From Acidimangrovimonas sp. (GTDB lineage Bacteria > Pseudomonadota > Alphaproteobacteria > Rhodobacterales > Rhodobacteraceae): a stretch of 33,127 bases of DNA. The notes under the pieces were generated by a model that saw only the letters and a program-made list of their open reading frames with translations, searched no databases and was not told the DNA's origin. The stretch covers positions 1 through 33,127 of the forward strand of contig JASBUM010000412.1 of the NCBI GenBank assembly GCA_030147905.1. The letters are read 5' to 3'. Below, piece by piece: positions 32,726-33,127 of this stretch; positions within the stretch are counted from its first letter, which is position 1; each line of letters begins with the position of its first letter. The position numbers and the translations under genes are program-made.

Positions 32726-33127
32726 TGGGCCGGCGCCCGCGATATGCGCCGCTGCGCGTCCATCTCAACAACCGGCGCATCGGCACGCTTGAGCGCGAGC
32801 CAAGCGGCGCGATCAGCTTCACCTACCATCCCGACTGGCTGGACTGGGCGCATGCGCTGCCCGTCTCGCTTTCCCTGCCCCTGCGCGAAACCCCGTATCG
32901 CGGCGAGCCGGTCATTGCGGTCTTCGAGAACCTTCTGCCGGATTCGGACGCCTTGCGGCGCCGGGTTGCCGAAAAGGTCGGCGCGCGCGGCATCGACGCC
33001 TACAGCCTGCTTGCCGCGATCGGACGGGATTGCGTCGGCGCGCTGCAATTCATCGCCGGTGATGCCGAGGCGATCGACAGCACCGGCCGGATCGAGGGCG
33101 AGGCGGTCGACGCCGCCGCCATCGAGA
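32725..33127 (+). CDS. hipA: HipA-family toxin kinase, 5' part only
   Basis: The first 134 codons of a HipA-type Ser/Thr kinase are present; the gene runs off the window (family length about 410-440 aa). The N-terminal subdomain is recognisable from LRVHLNNRRIGTLEREPSG, FTYHPDWL, LPVSLSLPLRETPYRG, VFENLLPDSDALRRRVAEKVG and IGRDCVGALQFI. HipA proteins phosphorylate translation factors such as glutamyl-tRNA synthetase and induce dormancy. The kinase active site is outside the window, so activity cannot be judged. It is coupled to hipB by a 1-base overlap. Confidence 0.88.
   Translation, partial: MGRRPRYAPLRVHLNNRRIGTLEREPSGAISFTYHPDWLDWAHALPVSLSLPLRETPYRGEPVIAVFENLLPDSDALRRRVAEKVGARGIDAYSLLAAIGRDCVGALQFIAGDAEAIDSTGRIEGEAVDAAAIE

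Overview
The window reads as chromosomal DNA of a high-GC alphaproteobacterium, most likely Rhodobacterales/Paracoccaceae. That placement is an inference from the dense GC-rich coding, the many 1-4 bp start/stop overlaps, the DUF2291-linked polyol ABC transporter, the tripartite tricarboxylate (TTT) transporter and the style of the toxin-antitoxin modules. No rRNA, tRNA, CRISPR array or intact insertion sequence was seen.

Region 1 (1-8584, + strand) is a polyol/sugar-alcohol utilisation locus. It encodes a DUF2291 protein, a double-domain ABC ATPase, a permease, a periplasmic binding protein, a DeoR-type regulator, an FGGY kinase and a GlpD-type FAD dehydrogenase. The layout resembles rhizobial erythritol (ery) loci, but the kinase reads closer to L-xylulose kinase (LyxK), and the later ery isomerases are not in the window, so the substrate is open.

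Region 2 (8952-17130, - strand) is a LysR regulator followed by tctC-tctB-tctA, a Gfo/Idh/MocA oxidoreductase, a shikimate/quinate dehydrogenase and a two-domain 3-dehydroshikimate dehydratase of the QuiC1 type. Together these import a carboxylate and convert shikimate via 3-dehydroshikimate to protocatechuate. Divergent from lysR (17319-19849, + strand) are a KstD/fumarate-reductase-like flavoprotein and a sugar-phosphate-isomerase-like TIM barrel. Matching TAAC-N5-GTTA palindromes lie in the divergent gap and upstream of tctC.

Region 3 (19846-20837) is a ParD-like antitoxin/zeta-like kinase module with a palindrome at its promoter. A gene-free gap follows (20838-21223).

Region 4 (21224-32238) is a second carbohydrate cassette with visibly lower GC. 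It contains a ROK repressor, a six-hairpin glycosidase with a ROK sugar kinase (both - strand), a GNAT acetyltransferase, and a + strand operon of CUT1 binding protein, two permeases, a Gfo/Idh/MocA oxidoreductase and a UgpC/MsmK-type ATPase. The likely scheme is oligosaccharide or glycoside uptake, cytoplasmic hydrolysis, phosphorylation and oxidation, with the ROK protein as sensor. Two related 25-bp operator-like sites and two further palindromes lie in its regulatory DNA.

Region 5 (32358-33127) is the start of a hipBA toxin-antitoxin operon, with hipA cut by the window end. Its promoter carries four 18-bp palindromic operators spaced exactly 27 bp apart, the most striking non-coding structure in the window. 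Region 4 is therefore bracketed by two toxin-antitoxin modules.
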